Source of the DNA: Planomonospora_B alba
Lineage (GTDB): Bacteria > Actinomycetota > Actinomycetes > Streptosporangiales > Streptosporangiaceae
Assembly (NCBI RefSeq): GCF_039534085.1
Contig: NZ_BAAAUT010000022.1
Coordinates: 1-64,000, forward strand
Direction of reading: 5' to 3'
Length of the DNA stretch: 64,000 bases
Below the pieces are notes generated by a model. It made no database searches, was not told where the DNA came from, and was given only the letters and a program-made list of their open reading frames with translations. The translations under genes and the position numbers were made by a program. This document shows, piece after piece, positions 1 to 6,947 of the stretch; position 1 is the first letter of the stretch, and the number at the start of each line of letters is the position of its first letter.

Positions 1-1004
1 CCCGCGAGCACGACCAGTGGACGTTCAACGCGTTCATCCACGACATCACCGACCGGCGCCGGGCCGAGCGGGCACTGCGCGAGGCGTACGAGGCCGAGCA
101 GGCCACCGTGGCCCGGCTGCGGGAGCTGGACCGGGAGCGCAACGACTTCGTCGCCGGCGTCTCCCACGAGCTGCGCACCCCGCTGACCACGATCATCGGC
201 TATCTGGAGATCCTCACCGGCGAGGAGGTCGGGCCGCTGGCCCCCGCGCAGCTCCGGATGCTGGACGCCGTGACCCGCAACGCGGCCCGGCTCCAGCACC
301 TGGTCGAGGACCTGCTGGCCGTCAACACCACGGACACCGGGAAGCTGACCGTGGAGCCGGCCGAGGTGGCGGTGCGCGAGGTCGTCGACGAGGCGGTGCG
401 CCTCGGCCTCGCCGAGGCCCGCTCCGCCGGGCACGCCGTCGACGTGCGCGTGGACCCCGGCGTGGACCGCGTCACCGCCGACCGCGGCCTGCTGGTGCGG
501 GCGGTGGGCGCGCTGCTGTCGAACGCCGTGAAGTTCTCCCCCGCCGGCGCCCCGGTCGCCGTGCACGCCTCCGCCGGCGGGGAGGCCGCGGACGGCCGAG
601 GCGCCGGGGATGCCGGGGGCGCCGGGGGCACCGAGGATGCCGGGGGCACCGGGGGCACCGTGTCGATCGCGGTCACCGACACCGGGGCCGGCATCGCCCC
701 CGACGAGCTGCCGCAGGTCTTCGAGCGCTTCTACCGCACGCGGTTCGCCGCCGAGCGCGCCATCCAGGGCATCGGGCTGGGCCTGTCCCTCGCCAGGACG
801 ATCGCCCAGGCCCACGGCGGCGCCCTGACCGCCGCCAGCACACCGGGCGAGGGCTCCACCTTCACCCTCACCCTGCCCGTCGCCGGGCCCGCCCCGCCGA
901 CCGCCCCGGGACCCTCCGGTGATCCCGGGGCGGCGCGGGCCGTACCGGGCGGCGGGGCGCCCGGGGACCGTGAGGCGCCGCCCGCCGGGCCCGTCAGCGC
1001 CTGA
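1..1004 (+). CDS. Sensor histidine kinase, C-terminal part (5' end outside window)
   Basis: The reading frame is already open at base 3, so the N-terminus lies upstream. The visible part starts in what looks like the end of a PAS/PAC domain (FIHDITDRR), then a coiled linker, then HisKA with the H-box SHELRTPL (phospho-acceptor His codon at 165-167), then an HATPase domain with an N-box (LSNAVKFS) and G-boxes DTGAGIAPDELP and GIGLGLSLA. An Ala/Gly/Thr-rich low-complexity insert (about bases 570-660) sits between the N-box and the first G-box, in a lid-adjacent loop. It would autophosphorylate and pass phosphate to an unseen response regulator. No transmembrane segment is visible in this part. 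It converges with the next gene and overlaps its stop by 11 bp. Confidence 0.93.
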   Translation, partial: REHDQWTFNAFIHDITDRRRAERALREAYEAEQATVARLRELDRERNDFVAGVSHELRTPLTTIIGYLEILTGEEVGPLAPAQLRMLDAVTRNAARLQHLVEDLLAVNTTDTGKLTVEPAEVAVREVVDEAVRLGLAEARSAGHAVDVRVDPGVDRVTADRGLLVRAVGALLSNAVKFSPAGAPVAVHASAGGEAADGRGAGDAGGAGGTEDAGGTGGTVSIAVTDTGAGIAPDELPQVFERFYRTRFAAERAIQGIGLGLSLARTIAQAHGGALTAASTPGEGSTFTLTLPVAGPAPPTAPGPSGDPGAARAVPGGGAPGDREAPPAGPVSA

Positions 1005-2157
1005 CGGCGCGCAGGACGACGAACTTCGGGTCGCTCGCGACGACCTCGCAGCCGCCGAAGATCCGGCGGAGTTTCACGTGGTATCCGAGGTGCCGGTTGC
1101 CGATGACCCACAGCTCGCCCCCGCGGCGCAGCGCGGCCCGCGACCCGGTGAACATGCGCCAGGCCGTCGCGTCGCTCGTGCCCCGGTGGCTGTGGAACGG
1201 CGGGTTGTTCAGCACCAGGTCCACCGACCCGGCCGGAAAGCCCGCCATCCCGTCGCCGACCCGGAACTCCGCCCCGCCGGACGCCCTCCCCTGCCCGGCG
1301 TTCTCCCGGTAGGTGGCCCGCGCCGAGGCCACCGCCTGGTAGGACTCGTCGACGAAGACCACCTCGGCCTCGGGGGCGGCCAGCGCCACGGCCGTGCCGA
1401 CCACCCCGTTGCCGCAGCCCAGGTCGACCACGCGCCGCGCACCCCGTACGGCGGGCAGGTGGCGCAGGAAGAACCGGGTGCCGATGTCGAGGCGGTCGGC
1501 GCAGAAGACGCCCGCGTGGTTGACGACGGTCCGGCCCGAGACCGCCCCGACGCCGTCGGGCAGCGTGTAGCCGCGCGGCCAGGGGCTGGGGGTGCGGGCG
1601 AGATCCGGGTCGGGCGAGCAGAGGACGAGGCGCGCCTTCTTCACCGCCAGCGAGGTCCTGGTCGGGCCGATGATCCGCTCGAACAGCCGGAGCGTCGAGG
1701 TGTGGATCTCGGTGACCATCCCCGTGCCGACGACGAGGGTGCCGGCGTGCACGCCGGGGGCCAGGCGGTGCAGCTGGTCCTCCAGGAGGCCGAGGCTCTT
1801 GGGCACCCGGACGAGCAGCACGTCGATCCGGTCCGGCGGCGCGTCCTGGGTCGACAGCAGCCGCACCGCGTCCGCGCCGATCCCGTTGCGCGCCAGGTTG
1901 GCGCGGGTCGCCTCCTGGGTGAGGAAGGAGTCGGTGATCTGGATGGGACGGTGCCCGGCGAGCGCGGTGACCAGGGCCCCCCACCGGTCGCCCGAGACGA
2001 CCACGGTGCCCGACAGGTCCGCGGGTCCGCCGTCGGTCCCGGCGAGGTGCCGCAGGAGGTATTCGTCGGCGGCGTCCCAGGCGCGGAACGGGTCGCGGGG
2101 GTCGTCGGGGAAGCGGGTGAGGTCGTACTCCCCCTGCGGCGTCGTCAGGCGGTTCAC
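994..2157 (-). CDS. Class I SAM methyltransferase, RsmC/RlmG type (rRNA guanine-N2)
   Basis: 387 aa from a GTG start at 2157; the frame is open up to 2196 but that extension is Ala/Arg-rich and unlike the family. The N-terminal half is a degenerate methyltransferase-like domain, and the C-terminal half carries the SAM-binding loop DLGCGNGVVG (about 245-254) and the catalytic-type motif NNPPFH (about 317-322), the N-P-P-F signature of rRNA guanine-N2 methyltransferases. The two-domain build and length match RlmG/RsmC. It would methylate 23S or 16S rRNA in the cytoplasm; which guanine cannot be read here. The 3' end overlaps the converging kinase gene. Downstream of the xylanase on the same strand but separated by a strong hairpin, so probably independently transcribed. 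Confidence 0.85.
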   Translation of the reverse strand: MNRLTTPQGEYDLTRFPDDPRDPFRAWDAADEYLLRHLAGTDGGPADLSGTVVVSGDRWGALVTALAGHRPIQITDSFLTQEATRANLARNGIGADAVRLLSTQDAPPDRIDVLLVRVPKSLGLLEDQLHRLAPGVHAGTLVVGTGMVTEIHTSTLRLFERIIGPTRTSLAVKKARLVLCSPDPDLARTPSPWPRGYTLPDGVGAVSGRTVVNHAGVFCADRLDIGTRFFLRHLPAVRGARRVVDLGCGNGVVGTAVALAAPEAEVVFVDESYQAVASARATYRENAGQGRASGGAEFRVGDGMAGFPAGSVDLVLNNPPFHSHRGTSDATAWRMFTGSRAALRRGGELWVIGNRHLGYHVKLRRIFGGCEVVASDPKFVVLRAVRR

Positions 2158-2186
2158 CGGCCCCAGGCTAGCCGAGGCCCGCGCCC

Positions 2187-2225
2187 GGCCGGGCACCGCG
2201 AGGGGCGGGAGGGCGGTGCCCGGCC
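2187..2225 (-). terminator. Hairpin downstream of the xylanase gene
   Basis: Perfect 13-bp inverted repeat (GGCCGGGCACCGC at 2187-2199 with its complement at 2213-2225) around a 13-nt loop, lying just past the xylanase stop codon. There is no clear T-run, which is common for actinomycete terminators. Confidence 0.6.
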
Positions 2226-2251
2226 AGGGGTTCAGGGTGCGTCCGCGGCGC

Positions 2252-3295
2252 TCACTTCCTGCGGACGGTCAGCAGGGCCCGGTAGGCGGGCTTGGGGACC
2301 AGGTTCTCGTCCATGACGCAGGCCGCGCCCTCGCCCTCGAACCAGCCGGGGACCCAGGAGTGCCGGTCGGTGTAGCCCCAGACGGTGAACTCGACGCAGC
2401 GCCGGTTCTCCACGCAGGTGGTCAGCATGCGCGTGTAGTAGTCGGCCTGGGTGGCGAGTTTCTCCGGGGTGGCCGGCATGACCATGCGCACGTCGGCCTC
2501 GGTGATCGCGGCCTCCAGGCCGAGGTCGGTGAAGCGCCGCATGACGTTCGCGAAGTCGCCCGGGTAGTCGTACTGGATGCCGAGGTGGCCCTGGAAGCCG
2601 ATGCCGTGGATCGGCACCCGCTTGGCCTTCAGGTCCTTGACGATCTCCAGGGTCTTGTCGATCTTCTTGGTGTCCCACTCCAGGTTGTAGTCGTTGATGT
2701 ACAGCTTGGCGTGGGGGTCGGCCTGGTGCGCCCAGCGGAAGGCGTCGGCGATGTAGCCGGGGCCGAGGTGGGTGAGCCAGATGCTCTCGCGCAGGTTGCC
2801 CGAGTCGTCGACCACCTCGTTGACCACGTCCCAGGCGCGGATCTTGCCGCGGTACCGGCCGACCTCGGTCATGATGTGCTTGCGCAGGATGGAGCGGAGC
2901 TCCGCGGCGCCGATGCTGCCGTCGTTCACGCCCTCGGTGAGCCAGGCGGGCAGCTGGTTGTGCCAGACGAGGGTGTGCCCGCGGATCTTCTGGCGGTGGC
3001 GCAGCGCGTTGCGGACCACCGCGTCGGCCGCCTCCCAGGCGTAGACGCCGCGCTCGGGCTCGACCGACTCCCACTTCATCGCGTTCTCGGCGGTGACGTG
3101 GGTGAACTCGCGGTTGAGCACCTTGCGGTAGTCGGCCTCGTCGGCGAGGGCGGTGGGGTCGACGGCCGAGCCGATGTGCACGCCGATCCTGCGCGCCAGG
3201 TCGCGCAGGTCGTCCGGGGTCCGGTCGGCGTGGGCGGGCAGGGGTACGGCCAACGCGAACGCGGCGGCCACCAGTCCCAGCAGGAGACGTTTCAT
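2252..3295 (-). CDS. Secreted endo-1,4-beta-xylanase, glycoside hydrolase family 10
   Basis: 347 aa. A Sec signal peptide (KR, then a hydrophobic stretch, then AHA-D at about 23) points to export. The rest is a single GH10 TIM barrel: HTLVWHNQLP (107-116) forms the substrate-binding strand, WDVVNE gives the acid/base Glu160, and ITEADVR gives the nucleophile Glu266. The final VWGYTDRHSW is the conserved Trp region of GH10. It hydrolyses internal beta-1,4 bonds of xylan with retention. No carbohydrate-binding module follows, so it is a compact single-domain enzyme. ATG start with CAGGAGA-type Shine-Dalgarno. Candidate operators lie upstream. It stands alone, with no xylosidase or sugar transporter nearby. 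Confidence 0.95.
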   Translation of the reverse strand: MKRLLLGLVAAAFALAVPLPAHADRTPDDLRDLARRIGVHIGSAVDPTALADEADYRKVLNREFTHVTAENAMKWESVEPERGVYAWEAADAVVRNALRHRQKIRGHTLVWHNQLPAWLTEGVNDGSIGAAELRSILRKHIMTEVGRYRGKIRAWDVVNEVVDDSGNLRESIWLTHLGPGYIADAFRWAHQADPHAKLYINDYNLEWDTKKIDKTLEIVKDLKAKRVPIHGIGFQGHLGIQYDYPGDFANVMRRFTDLGLEAAITEADVRMVMPATPEKLATQADYYTRMLTTCVENRRCVEFTVWGYTDRHSWVPGWFEGEGAACVMDENLVPKPAYRALLTVRRK

Positions 3296-3356
3296 GGATG
3301 CCTCACTTGTGCTGTCGATGGCAACCCTCAGCCCCCGAAGTCACGACGCGGCCCGT

Positions 3357-3443
3357 CGAAACTTTCAGAAGATTACCGAGATGTTTCGTGACACGAAACG
3401 TAGAGGCAATGAAGGCATGGAGTCAACGTCCCGAAAGCTTTCG
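3357..3443 (-). promoter_or_regulatory. Three GAAA/TTTC operator-like elements upstream of the xylanase
   Basis: Three related elements lie in 90 bp: CGAAACTTTC (3357-3366), the palindrome GTTTCGTG-A-CACGAAAC (3383-3399) and the perfect palindrome CGAAAGCTTTCG (3432-3443). Elements of the CGAAA-x-TTTCG type are known upstream of Streptomyces xylanase genes, where a LacI-type repressor is thought to bind. The rest of the 305-bp gap 3296-3600 holds no gene I can support. Confidence 0.6.
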
Positions 3444-3600
3444 CACAGCCGGGGCGGCCGAGCAGGGCGGACAGGGCCCCGTCCCCGGCTCCACCGCCGG
3501 CAGGCCCCGCCGGCACCGCTCCGGCCCCCTCGGCCGGACGCCTCCGGGCGCGCGGGGGCGACCGTACGGCGTCGCCCCGGGACAGGCCGGGGCGACGCCG

Positions 3601-4128
3601 TCAGAGCAGGGCGCCGACGTGGGCCAGGGCCTGCTTCAGCAGCACGTCGTGCCCGCCGGACATCTCCTGCAGCACCGACGGCGAGGCCGCCTCCTGCGGG
3701 GTGAACCAGGCGAAGTCGAGGGCGTCCTGGCGGGGACGGCAGTCGCCCGCGACCGGGACGACGTAGGCGAGCGAGACCGCGTGCTGGCGGGGGTCGTGGT
3801 AGGGGGTGACGCCCTTCGTCGGGAAGTACTCGGCGACGGTGAACGGCTGCGGGGAGGCCGGGACCCGGGGCAGCGCCACCGGGCCGAGGTCCTTCTCCAG
3901 GTGGCGCAGGAGCGCGTCGCGGACCCGCTCGTGGTGGAGCACCCGGCCGGACACGAGCGCGCGGCTGACCGTGCCGTCCGCCCCGATGCGCAGGAGCAGG
4001 CCGACGTGCGTGACCGCTCCGCTGTCGTCGACCCGCACCGGCACGGCCTCGACGTAGAGGATCGGCATCCGGGCGCGGGTGAGCTCCAGCTCCTCGGGGG
4101 AGAGCCAGCCGGGCGTGGTTTCGGTCAT
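3601..4128 (-). CDS. DUF4916 family Nudix-type protein
   Basis: 175 aa from ATG at 4128; a GTG three codons earlier is possible. The opening GWLSPEELELTRARMPILYVEAVPV and the later FPTKGVTPYHDPRQHAVSLAYVVPV are typical of the actinobacterial DUF4916 family, which is classed with Nudix hydrolases. A canonical Nudix box (GX5EX7REUXEEXGU) is not evident, so hydrolase activity is uncertain. No signal peptide or membrane segment. The neighbour upstream is a peroxiredoxin but a strong terminator lies between, so it is likely its own transcription unit. Substrate unknown. Confidence 0.8.
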   Translation of the reverse strand: MTETTPGWLSPEELELTRARMPILYVEAVPVRVDDSGAVTHVGLLLRIGADGTVSRALVSGRVLHHERVRDALLRHLEKDLGPVALPRVPASPQPFTVAEYFPTKGVTPYHDPRQHAVSLAYVVPVAGDCRPRQDALDFAWFTPQEAASPSVLQEMSGGHDVLLKQALAHVGALL

Positions 4129-4206
4129 TTCGGCCACTCGCCGATCCTACTCGGTGCCCGCCGGGGGCACACGGCCGCGTCCGGATGATCCGGATGAAAG
4201 AGGAAT

Positions 4207-4237
4207 GGCCGGGAGCGCACGGAATGCGCTCCCGGCC
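4207..4237 (-). terminator. Strong hairpin ending the sigma/peroxiredoxin unit
   Basis: A perfect 13-bp stem (GGCCGGGAGCGCA at 4207-4219, complement at 4225-4237) with loop CGGAA. Read leftward it is followed by a T-rich tail (ATTCCTCTTTC), so it fits an intrinsic terminator for the leftward peroxiredoxin gene. Confidence 0.75.
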
Positions 4238-4270
4238 CCGTTCGCAGGACGGAGACCGTCCTGATGCGGA

Positions 4271-4738
4271 TCACCTCCGGGCGCGGAGGGCCTGGACCGC
4301 GGCGAGGATCGCCTTCCTGTGGTAGGCGTTGGTGGGCATGGTGGCGCCGTGGGCGTGGCGGATGACGCCCTGGGAGTCGATGAGGACGCTGCCCGACTGC
4401 TGCAGCGAGCCGAAGACCTTCCTGCTCAGGCCGATCATCTCGTGCGGGGTGCCGTGGCGGCCGGTGAGGACGGGGAACGGGATCCCGCGCTCGGCCTTCC
4501 ACGCGGCCGCCGTCCGGCGGTCCTCGGGAACCGCGACGAACACCCGGAGGTCGTCGGCGGCGAACTCGTCGCGGTGCCGGACGAGGTCCTGGACGTGCCG
4601 GTTGCAGACCGGGCACGACGTCGACCGCATGAAGTAGACGAGCACGGCGTGGCGGCCTCGGTGGTCGGACAGGCGGACGGCCCGGCCGTCGGTGTCCTCC
4701 AGAACGACGTCGGGCGCGGGTGATCCGGTTTCAAGCAT
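4271..4738 (-). CDS. Peroxiredoxin-like redoxin (AhpC/TSA superfamily)
   Basis: 155 aa. The thioredoxin-fold redoxin pattern is clear: GSPAPDVVLEDTDGRAVRLSDHRGR, then YFMRSTSCPVCNRH, with Cys42 and Cys45 as a CxxC pair. A C-P-V-C arrangement is closer to bacterioferritin-comigratory/TlpA-like redoxins than to the classical PxxxTxxC peroxiredoxin site. It would reduce peroxides or disulfides in the cytoplasm; no signal peptide is visible. It sits 59 bp after an ECF sigma factor gene on the same strand and ends at a strong hairpin, which suggests a two-gene oxidative-stress unit in which the sigma factor may drive its own operon. Confidence 0.85.
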   Translation of the reverse strand: MLETGSPAPDVVLEDTDGRAVRLSDHRGRHAVLVYFMRSTSCPVCNRHVQDLVRHRDEFAADDLRVFVAVPEDRRTAAAWKAERGIPFPVLTGRHGTPHEMIGLSRKVFGSLQQSGSVLIDSQGVIRHAHGATMPTNAYHRKAILAAVQALRARR

Positions 4739-4797
4739 GGTGGGGCTCCACTTCGACTCGGGTTGCGGGAACGTTGCGGGGACACGGCCCGCTCGGG

Positions 4798-5379
4798 TCA
4801 GGCGCCGGTGGTTCCGGCCCCGTGCGGGCCGCCGGCGTCGCTCAGCCCGCCCAGGCTCCGCCGCAGCCTGCTGCGGGCCCGGTGCAGCTGGGACTTCATC
4901 GCGGCGTCGCTCAGCCCGAGCCTCTCCGCGACCACCCGCCCCGGGTGGCCCAGCACATCCCGCATGATCAGCACCCTGCGCTGGACGTCCGGCAGTTCCT
5001 TGATCGCCTGTGCGACGAGATCGGCCTCCAGCCGCCGGATGACCTCCTCCTCGGCCGAGGTCGCCGGGTCGGCGCCGGTCTCGCCGTAGCCGTCATGGCG
5101 GTCGAGCAGCAGCCGGGCCCGGCGCAGGCACTCGTTCCGGACGATCCGGAACATCCATGACGCCAGCGCCCCGGTGGCGCGCAGTGAACCGATCTTCCGG
5201 TAGAGGATGATCAGCGCTTCCTGCGCGGCGTCCTCGGCATCCTGCGGTGAGGCGCAGAGGTGCTCCGCGAAGCGCCGCACGTGGGAGTGGGCGCCCTGGA
5301 CCACCGCCGCGATCGACTCCCGGTCACCGGCCTGCGCGGCCTCGATGAGCCGCGTGCTCGCCCAGGCGCGGTCAGTCAC
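4798..5379 (-). CDS. ECF-type RNA polymerase sigma-70 factor
   Basis: 193 aa. Region 2 is seen in QDAEDAAQEALIILYRKIG (core binding and -10 recognition) and region 4 in RVVAERLGLSDAAMKSQLHRARSRLRRSL (helix-turn-helix for the -35). The length matches minimal ECF factors with no extra C-terminal domain. No anti-sigma gene is adjacent; the downstream gene is a redoxin, so redox sensing is one possible input. Start is GTG at the frame head (VTDRAWAS). A Gly/Ala-rich C-terminal tail is unremarkable. Confidence 0.92.
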   Translation of the reverse strand: MTDRAWASTRLIEAAQAGDRESIAAVVQGAHSHVRRFAEHLCASPQDAEDAAQEALIILYRKIGSLRATGALASWMFRIVRNECLRRARLLLDRHDGYGETGADPATSAEEEVIRRLEADLVAQAIKELPDVQRRVLIMRDVLGHPGRVVAERLGLSDAAMKSQLHRARSRLRRSLGGLSDAGGPHGAGTTGA

Positions 5380-5543
5380 GTCCGCACCCCCGCCACCGGA
5401 ACGGGGCCGTGGACGGTGCCGGCCGACCGGCCGGCGTCACGACGTCGCTCATCCGCATCTCCTTTCCCAGCGTGACCGTCACCCCATAAGAGGCCCGCAC
5501 GCCGCGAAAGGATTCACCCCCTCGGGACCGGCCCCGCCGGGCG

Positions 5544-6443
5544 TCACCGCGGCAGCACCAGCGCGGCGGCGCCGAGCAGGCCGGCGTCCCGGCCGAGGCT
5601 GGTCGCCGCCACCCGCAGGCGCCGCAGGAAGCCCAGGCCGGCGTTGCGGGCGACCGCCTGCCCGAGGGGGTCCAGCAGGACCGGCCCGGCGGCGGCGACG
5701 CCTCCCCCGACCACGACGTGGTCGAGGTCGAGCAGGGCCGCGGCGGTGAGCACGGCGGTGGCCAGCGCGTCGGCGGCACGCCGGAAGGCGAGCTCGGCGA
5801 CCGCGACGCCGGCGTGCGCGTCCAGGGCGAGGGCCCGGGCGTCCCGGCCCGTCCAGCCGTTCGCCCGGGCCCAGCGGACCATGCTCGGCCCGCTGGCGAC
5901 GGTCTCCACGCATCCGGCCGCCCCGCACGGGCACGGCTCGCCGTCCGGGTCGGCGGTGATGTGGCCGATGTGCCCGGCGTTGCCGGTCGGGCCGAGGTAC
6001 GGCGCGCCGTCGAGGACGAAGCCGCCGCCGACCCCGGTGGAGACGACCATGCCGAGCACGGCCCCGGACGGCCCGCGCTCCGGCAGCCCCTTCCACCACT
6101 CGCCCAGCGCCATGCACTGGGCGTCGCCCGCCAGCCGTACCGGGCGGCCGGGGAGCAGTCCGCCGAGCGCGTCCACCAGCGGGAAGCCGCGCCAGGCGGG
6201 GATGTTGACCGGGCTGACCGTGCCGGCGACCGGGTCGAGCGGCCCGGCCGACCCGATGCCGACACCCTCCAGGCGGGCCGCGGGCACCCGGGCGGTGACG
6301 CGGCCGACCACCTCCAGCAGCGTCTCCTCGGGACGGGCCCGGTGCCGCAGCGGGATCTCGGCGCGCGCCGCGATCGCCCCGTCGGCGTCCACCGCGGCGG
6401 CGGCGAACTTCGTGCCGCCGATGTCCACGGCCAGGACGGTCAC
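5544..6443 (-). CDS. ROK family sugar kinase (glucokinase-like)
   Basis: 299 aa. The N-terminal ATP-binding DIGGTKFAAAAVD, the glycine motif GIGSAGPLDP, the sugar-site GHIGHITADPDGEPCPCGAAGCVE with the ROK zinc ligands (H, then C-x-C-x4-C), and the length all fit ROK kinases such as glucokinase or N-acetylmannosamine kinase. There is no N-terminal HTH, so it is a kinase rather than a ROK repressor. It would phosphorylate a hexose in the cytoplasm. No transporter or regulator is next to it, but two operator-like palindromes and a good promoter lie upstream, so it is probably controlled by a distant LacI-type protein. Substrate not resolvable. Confidence 0.9.
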   Translation of the reverse strand: MTVLAVDIGGTKFAAAAVDADGAIAARAEIPLRHRARPEETLLEVVGRVTARVPAARLEGVGIGSAGPLDPVAGTVSPVNIPAWRGFPLVDALGGLLPGRPVRLAGDAQCMALGEWWKGLPERGPSGAVLGMVVSTGVGGGFVLDGAPYLGPTGNAGHIGHITADPDGEPCPCGAAGCVETVASGPSMVRWARANGWTGRDARALALDAHAGVAVAELAFRRAADALATAVLTAAALLDLDHVVVGGGVAAAGPVLLDPLGQAVARNAGLGFLRRLRVAATSLGRDAGLLGAAALVLPR

Positions 6444-6557
6444 GGCCGGGCCTCCCCCGCGCGGCGGGCCGGACCGGCGGGCGGGACGGGGCGCGGGCGG
6501 CCGGCCGTACCGGCGGCGCGGGACCTGGGCACGGTGTCCTCCTGGAGGTCGGAATGA

Positions 6558-6611
6558 TCGCTTAACCGAGTAAGCGAGCTCGACGGTAGGACCTTATGAC
6601 AACGATGTCAA
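6558..6611 (-). promoter_or_regulatory. Leftward promoter of the ROK kinase with two palindromic operators
   Basis: Leftward -35 TTGACA (6606-6611) and -10 TACCGT (6583-6588) are spaced 17 bp. The -35 is embedded in TGACA-ACGA-TGTCA (6597-6610). A second inverted repeat, TCGCTTA-ACCGAG-TAAGCGA (6558-6577), lies just downstream of the predicted start site. Both have a central CG and the symmetry usual for LacI-family operators. Confidence 0.6.
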
Positions 6612-6693
6612 CGGCGGTGGCTCCCTCGTGGCCCGCGGGGCCGGGCGGGCGGGCCGGGCCCGGTCCGCCCGCGAAGATCTCCGCTCGCAGGCC

Positions 6694-6710
6694 GTTCGAT
6701 TGGATCGAAC
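6694..6710 (+). promoter_or_regulatory. Palindrome at head of the DEAD-box helicase leader
   Basis: GTTCGAT-TGG-ATCGAAC is a perfect 7-3-7 inverted repeat. It contains a TTGGAT that could be a rightward -35, with AT-richer DNA (TATGAGATAAG) 14-20 bp downstream. It probably marks the control region of the helicase gene. Confidence 0.45.
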
Positions 6711-6947
6711 GCGGTCATGTATGAGATAAGCACTCTGACGCGGACAGGCCCTGCGGACCGGCCGCACCGGGCGGCCATCCGCCCGGTGCGGCCGGGACCC
6801 GCCACCGGGCGCCGGCCGTACCGGGCACCGCACCGGTCCCGCGGCACCGGTGACCTGAGATCATTGACGGGCACGGACCATCCGCGGGGGACCGGACCGG
6901 CGGGCGGGACGGGTCCCGCGCGTCCGTCCCGCGACAAGGAAGCGACG
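6711..6947 (+). other. Long leader of the DEAD-box helicase gene
   Basis: About 235 bp between the palindrome and the helicase start stays open in the helicase frame, but its translation is Pro/Arg/Gly-rich and unlike the family. It ends with a hairpin GCGGGAC-GG-GTCCCGC (6904-6919) followed by the Shine-Dalgarno AAGGA (6936-6940). I read it as an untranslated, structured leader, as known for cold-shock-type RNA helicases in other bacteria. Confidence 0.4.

Noticed and set aside
4798..5379. Anti-sigma factor next to the ECF sigma gene
   Set aside because: No zinc-finger or membrane anti-sigma is found on either side; the neighbour is a redoxin.
6717..6947. N-terminal extension of the DEAD-box helicase
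   Set aside because: Translation is Pro/Arg-rich and unlike helicases; ATG 6948 has a good ribosome site and gives a normal N-terminus.
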